Source of the DNA: Clostridiales bacterium
GTDB lineage: Bacteria > Bacillota > Clostridia > Peptostreptococcales > Anaerovoracaceae
NCBI GenBank assembly: GCA_015243575.1
Contig: CP042469.1
Span: forward strand, 3,438,929-3,502,928
Reading direction: 5' to 3'
Length of the DNA stretch: 64,000 nt
Made by a program: the position numbers and the translations under genes. The notes under the pieces were generated by a model. The model was not told where the DNA came from. It worked only from the letters and a program-made list of their open reading frames with translations, and made no database searches. Shown piece by piece: positions 60,014 through 64,000 of the stretch; within the stretch, counting starts at the first letter, position 1, and each line of letters starts with the position of its first letter.

Positions 60014-62980
60014 ATGAAACGCAGTACTATCTACAGCACTTCTGTTCTAGTAATCCTAATTTTAATCGGCAGTATCATACCCTCTGCCGGAGCGGAAAAG
60101 ACTCACGGTCAGTTGGCGTTTATCCCAGCAGCAGACCGTTCTTCATCGACAGAATTATTCAATTTACAGGCAAAATCTCGCACGATTCGGGTGGCTCAGA
60201 TCGACCTTTCCAATTTTTTTGACTATGAGAGAAACACCACCCCATTGGGTTACGGTTATGAATATCTTCAAGAGATCTCAAATTATACCGGATGGTCCTA
60301 CGAATTTGTTCCCGTTACCGTAGAAAGTGGTCTAAAGCTACTGGAAGAGGGAAGCATTGATCTACTGGCGCCAGTGGCCAAGACACCTGAATTAAGTCGG
60401 CTATATGACTTTTCCGAGAAAGAGATCGGTCTAAATTATTCCCTGCTCTGTGTTGCAGTCGAGAACAACAACGTTGCATTCAATGACTTCGAAGCACTCG
60501 GGAAGATGAAAATCGGACTCCTTGAAAACGCACCTGTCAATGCATCTCTTGAGAGTTATGCAAAAAAGAAACATTTCAGTACAGTCACAGTGTTCTTCAG
60601 TAACCAGGCGGCACAGCTAAAAGCTCTTCACGACGGTAAAATCGATGCAATCCTTACCAGCAGTTTGGAAAAGAGACCGACGGAACGGGTTATTGCCAGA
60701 TTTTCTCCTGTTCCCTACTATTTTATAACTGCAAAGGGCAATGACAAGCTCCTTAACCCATTGAATGACGCCATCGCCGATATTAAAGAAAGTAATCCTT
60801 ACCACGACTACGAACTGCAGAAGAAGTATTATGATTATGAAGAAAATTCTATCCCAATCTTCACAGAGGAAGAAAAAAGGTTTATAAAAAATTCAGGCCC
60901 GCTAAATGCTGTATTTAACGCATATCTGCCGCCGATTGAATATTTTGACAAGCAAAGCAACGGCTTTGCAGGTATCAATGCGGATATCATGGCTCTGATC
61001 AGCGAGAAATCCGGTCTAAAATTTACCTATTTGAAAGCGCACTCTTACACAGAAGCGCTGCGTAAAATCTCTGATTATCAAGCTGTCATGCTCACCGGAG
61101 CTGGTCAAAATGCCTATTGGGCTGACCAGCACGGTCTTTTGCTGACTGAGCCTTATCTGACAGCCTCTGTAGCTCTGGTTAAGAATAAAAATGTAATCAA
61201 TTTGGAGACTGCGACAGCCGCTCTGGTCAGAGACTCTTTATCATCAGCAGAATATATCAAAAAGACAAACCCCGACATCAAAATCCTTTACTTCAATAGT
61301 CCGCTGGAATGTTTCGAGGCGGTCAATACCGGAAGAGCAAGCATTACGTATGCCAATAGCTACGTTGCCGAAAAACTTTTAGAAAGTCCAAGGCTGGACA
61401 ACCTGGAGATTGTACGAACCGAAAATATAACAGAAGAGATTGCCATCGCAGTATCTGATTCTGCAGATCCAATTCTTCTCTCCATCCTTAATAAATCCTT
61501 GCGTAGTATATCGGACGCTCAATTAAACGGCATTATTTTTCAGCATACTGCAAATGCTAAGCCGGAGATCAGCCTGGAATATCTGTTTTATAAAAATCCG
61601 GGGTTCCTTTTGCTGTTCCTTTTTATCCTTTTCCTGGCAACGACAGCTGCGTTTACATTCGTCATCAAGACCAAGAATACACATACCCGCGAGATCAAAA
61701 AAGTAGCCTATACAGACAGTGTAACCGGAACATGGAACTATAACAGATTTAAAGTTGAGGCAAAATCGATTCTGGAAAACCAAAAGAGCAAAAAATATGC
61801 ACTCTTTTATATCGATATCAATAAGTTCTCCTATTTCAATGATACCTTCGGATATCAGGCTGGAGATTTGATCCTAGCGGAAGTCTCTAAGGAGATGCAG
61901 CATCATTTAAGGGACATGGAATGCTCCGCAAGATTTTCTGCTGATAACTTCGTCTGCCTTATGGAATACGACAACGACCTTTCTCTGATCGATCGTGTCC
62001 GAAACTTCCAGAAGAAATGTGAAGAGCGGCTCAAAAAAATAAATAGTCGATATAAGATCTATTTCACAACTGCCATTTACCGGATTCCCCCTGGAGAAAC
62101 CGATATTCCATCGATCGTCGGCAAAGCTGATATTGCCCACAAGACCCTTGGAAATGTGCGAAAAGAAAGCTTCGTTGTTTATAACGAAAAAATACAAAAT
62201 GAATTTAACCGAAAAAAGGAACTGGAGAGCTCCATGTACTCCGCGCTGAGAAACCAGGAATTTGTGGTTTATCTTCAGCCAAAAATGAATCTGATCTCCA
62301 ATTCCATCGTAGGGGCGGAGGCACTGGTTAGATGGCAGCGTCCCAAAGAAGGGCTGATACCGCCCTCGCAGTTTATCCCGCTCTTTGAAAGCAACGGTTT
62401 TATCCTCGATTTGGATTTCTACGTCTACGAGAATGTATGTATTTTACTCAGAAAGTGGCTGGATGAAGGAAAGCAGGCAATTCCAATTTCCGTCAACGTA
62501 TCAAAAGCGCACCTATCGAATCAACAGTTTGTAGCGCATTTGAAAGCTTTGACGAACAAGTACCAGATTCCTTCAGATTTGTTAGAGCTCGAATTGACAG
62601 AGACCATCTTTTTTCACAACTCACAAGAGGCTTTCTCTATGATACGAGAATTAAAGAAGCTCGGTTTTCCAATCTCTATCGACGATTTCGGCTCTGGCTA
62701 CTCCTCCCTGAACCTGTTAAAGGATCTGGTGGTAGATGTGCTCAAGCTTGACAAAGAATTCTTCCGAAAAGAAGGAATGACGAATAAGGATAAGATCATT
62801 GTCGAGGGAATTATTCAGATTGCCAACGACCTAAATCTTAAGATTATTTCCGAAGGGGTTGAGACGAAGGAGCAAGTGGACTTTCTGATCAGCTCCGGCT
62901 GCCATATGGCGCAGGGTTTTTACTTCGCAAGACCCATGGCAATCGATGCCTTCGAGTATCTTGCGGGCTTTAGAAGGTAA
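60014..62980 (+). CDS. Membrane c-di-GMP phosphodiesterase with two periplasmic-binding sensor domains and degenerate GGDEF
   Basis: A 988-residue signalling protein. After an N-terminal signal segment (about 7-27) two type 3 solute-binding domains lie outside the membrane (about 55-280 and 290-510), then a membrane segment near 535-557. A GGDEF domain follows (about 570-725) in which the active motif reads RFSADNF instead of RGGDEF, so cyclase activity is unlikely. The C-terminal EAL domain (about 735-985) keeps EALVRW, VNVSKAHLSN, ELELTET, IDDFGSGYSS, LKLDKEF and EGVET, so phosphodiesterase activity is likely. It probably changes c-di-GMP level in response to an amino acid or similar ligand. 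Confidence 0.92.
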   Translation: MKRSTIYSTSVLVILILIGSIIPSAGAEKTHGQLAFIPAADRSSSTELFNLQAKSRTIRVAQIDLSNFFDYERNTTPLGYGYEYLQEISNYTGWSYEFVPVTVESGLKLLEEGSIDLLAPVAKTPELSRLYDFSEKEIGLNYSLLCVAVENNNVAFNDFEALGKMKIGLLENAPVNASLESYAKKKHFSTVTVFFSNQAAQLKALHDGKIDAILTSSLEKRPTERVIARFSPVPYYFITAKGNDKLLNPLNDAIADIKESNPYHDYELQKKYYDYEENSIPIFTEEEKRFIKNSGPLNAVFNAYLPPIEYFDKQSNGFAGINADIMALISEKSGLKFTYLKAHSYTEALRKISDYQAVMLTGAGQNAYWADQHGLLLTEPYLTASVALVKNKNVINLETATAALVRDSLSSAEYIKKTNPDIKILYFNSPLECFEAVNTGRASITYANSYVAEKLLESPRLDNLEIVRTENITEEIAIAVSDSADPILLSILNKSLRSISDAQLNGIIFQHTANAKPEISLEYLFYKNPGFLLLFLFILFLATTAAFTFVIKTKNTHTREIKKVAYTDSVTGTWNYNRFKVEAKSILENQKSKKYALFYIDINKFSYFNDTFGYQAGDLILAEVSKEMQHHLRDMECSARFSADNFVCLMEYDNDLSLIDRVRNFQKKCEERLKKINSRYKIYFTTAIYRIPPGETDIPSIVGKADIAHKTLGNVRKESFVVYNEKIQNEFNRKKELESSMYSALRNQEFVVYLQPKMNLISNSIVGAEALVRWQRPKEGLIPPSQFIPLFESNGFILDLDFYVYENVCILLRKWLDEGKQAIPISVNVSKAHLSNQQFVAHLKALTNKYQIPSDLLELELTETIFFHNSQEAFSMIRELKKLGFPISIDDFGSGYSSLNLLKDLVVDVLKLDKEFFRKEGMTNKDKIIVEGIIQIANDLNLKIISEGVETKEQVDFLISSGCHMAQGFYFARPMAIDAFEYLAGFRR

Positions 62981-63001
62981 GGCTCCATAAATTCGATCAC
63001 C

Positions 63002-63028
63002 AGCTTCCCTCGCGGGAAGCTTTTTTTC
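63002..63028 (+). terminator. Terminator of the GGDEF-EAL gene
   Basis: AGCTTCCC, TCGC loop, GGGAAGCT, TTTTTTT. Confidence 0.92.
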
Positions 63029-63079
63029 TGAGAGAAGAACAGTTTGCACCAATGCAAAATTCCTGTTTTCGATCAAACT

Positions 63080-63117
63080 TTGTTTAAAACTGATACAAGT
63101 GGTTATACCTTTTGTAT
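63080..63117 (+). promoter_or_regulatory. Promoter with overlapping inverted repeat before the dioxygenase gene
   Basis: TTGTTT (63080), 17 bp, TTATAC (63103). ATACAA (63093-63098) and TTGTAT (63112-63117) are inverted hexamers that flank the -10 box, so a repressor site is possible. Confidence 0.45.
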
Positions 63118-63137
63118 AGATAGGAGGTATCATTTAG

Positions 63138-63926
63138 ATGAAGGAAAGAATGCCCGCATTGTTTATCGGCCATGGCTCACCTATGAATGCAATAGAAGCT
63201 AACCGCTTTTCGAGAACGTGGTCGAGGCTTGGTAAAGAATTTAAAAAGCCAGAGGCAATTCTTGTTGTTTCAGCCCATTGGTATACCCACAGAATACGAA
63301 TTTCAGACACAACTTATCCCAAGATGATTTACGATATGTATGGATTTCCAGAAGCGCTCTACAATGTTCCATATCCAGCGAAGGGCAGCCCTGAAACGGC
63401 ACGGCTAGTGAAAGATCTGGTTCAAGACGGAATACAAATTGATAACAGCTGGGGGATTGATCACGGTGCATGGTCGGTTCTTTGCCATATGTATCCTGAC
63501 GCTGACATCCCCGTATTGCAGCTGAGTGTTGACGCTTCCGCCGATGCAAACTCCCAGTACATGACAGGAAAGAAGCTGGCTCCCCTAAGAGATCTGGGTG
63601 TTATGATATTGGGCAGTGGAAATGTGGTGCACAATCTTGCAAAGCTTCGTTGGGATCAGGAAGACGGCTTCCCTTGGGCACTGGAGTTTGATCAATATAT
63701 TAGAGACAAGATTAGGGCTGACGATCACGAAGCCGTAATTCACTATAAAAATGCAGGTGATTGTGCAAAAAATGCATTCACTACACCGGAACATTTCTAT
63801 CCGCTTCTCCCTGTTCTGGGAGCGGCAAGTTCAGAGGATCAGCTTACAATATTTAACGAGGAGTGTCTTATGGGATCCCTGTCAATGACGAGCTATCTCT
63901 TTGATACCAGCATCCTATCAGTTTGA
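63138..63926 (+). CDS. DODA-type extradiol dioxygenase family protein (YgiD-like)
   Basis: A 262-residue member of the LigB/DODA family. MPALFIGHGSPMNAIE near the start, VVSAHWYTH near 46-54 and WGIDHGAWSVLCHMYP near 113-128 carry the His residues expected to bind a single metal, with a further His in GSGNVVHNL. E. coli YgiD opens the ring of L-DOPA in vitro, but the physiological substrate in an anaerobe cannot be oxygen-dependent ring opening under normal growth. The ATG lies 10 bases after AGGAGG. It appears to be a single gene; the remaining bases to 64000 show no further gene. Confidence 0.85.
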   Translation: MKERMPALFIGHGSPMNAIEANRFSRTWSRLGKEFKKPEAILVVSAHWYTHRIRISDTTYPKMIYDMYGFPEALYNVPYPAKGSPETARLVKDLVQDGIQIDNSWGIDHGAWSVLCHMYPDADIPVLQLSVDASADANSQYMTGKKLAPLRDLGVMILGSGNVVHNLAKLRWDQEDGFPWALEFDQYIRDKIRADDHEAVIHYKNAGDCAKNAFTTPEHFYPLLPVLGAASSEDQLTIFNEECLMGSLSMTSYLFDTSILSV

Positions 63927-64000
63927 ATTCGAACCGTCCAGCAGGATAAAAATGAACGAATCAGCCGAATTCGCCCTCATCATACGAACCTTTTTTGTAC

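Overview
The window reads as a chromosomal segment of an anaerobic, low-to-moderate G+C Bacillota, most likely class Clostridia (a relative of Anaerovorax, Aminipila or Sinanaerobacter is plausible but unproven). Support: strong AGGAGG ribosome binding sites, many TTG and GTG starts, sigma-A type promoters, a fabH-fabK-fabD-fabG-fabF-fabZ operon with a MarR-type regulator, an ECF transporter subunit, a KimA-type potassium permease, and oxygen-avoiding metal and radical-SAM chemistry. I see no tRNA or rRNA genes, CRISPR arrays, insertion sequences or phage genes.

Layout. 1-9 kb: the end of a cation exchanger, a patatin-like lipase, an FMN split-barrel protein, a processive lipid glycosyltransferase, an ECF substrate-binding subunit divergent from a MocR/PdxR-type regulator, a ROK kinase and a KimA-type permease. 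9-48 kb: nearly everything on the minus strand belongs to molybdenum. First comes modA-modB-modC followed by a MocA-phosphatase fusion and a MoeA-like protein, with a divergent HTH-TOBE regulator. A MoxR/DUF58/DUF4129/MORN operon follows, placed directly downstream of a second modABC set whose ModA carries an extra N-terminal domain. Then come a metal-handling block (two DUF4213/DUF364 proteins, FecBCD-type ABC transporter, a GTPase, a soluble ABC ATPase), a THEP1-type NTPase, a MobA-ModE fusion and an aldehyde dehydrogenase. Two Crp/Fnr paralogs follow, then a maturation set (C-GCAxxG-C-C protein, methyltransferase, radical SAM protein, small CxxC protein) and two copies of a module pairing a molybdenum hydroxylase (aldehyde-oxidoreductase type) with a flavin/iron-sulfur/CCG-domain oxidoreductase.

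48.9-64 kb: folate salvage (5-formyl-THF cyclo-ligase), two tandem paralogs of unknown function, the fatty-acid operon ending in a MarR-nitronate monooxygenase fusion, an Orn/Lys/Arg decarboxylase, a periplasmic-sensor GGDEF-EAL protein and a DODA-type dioxygenase.

How it may work together (inference): two molybdate importers and possibly a third, chelate-type importer supply metal. MoeA-, MocA- and MobA-like proteins and the THEP1 NTPase build or modify the cofactor. The radical SAM, methyltransferase and Cys-rich proteins mature or serve two hydroxylases, and the two NAD(P)H-dicluster oxidoreductases take electrons from them. Two nearly identical Crp/Fnr regulators probably act on two identical TGTTGTATATACAACA palindromes, one of which sits at class II activator position before the aldehyde dehydrogenase. 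The most unusual points are this island, the FabT-like regulator fused to an enzyme with its own operator at the operon promoter, and a MocR regulator that has lost its PLP lysine.
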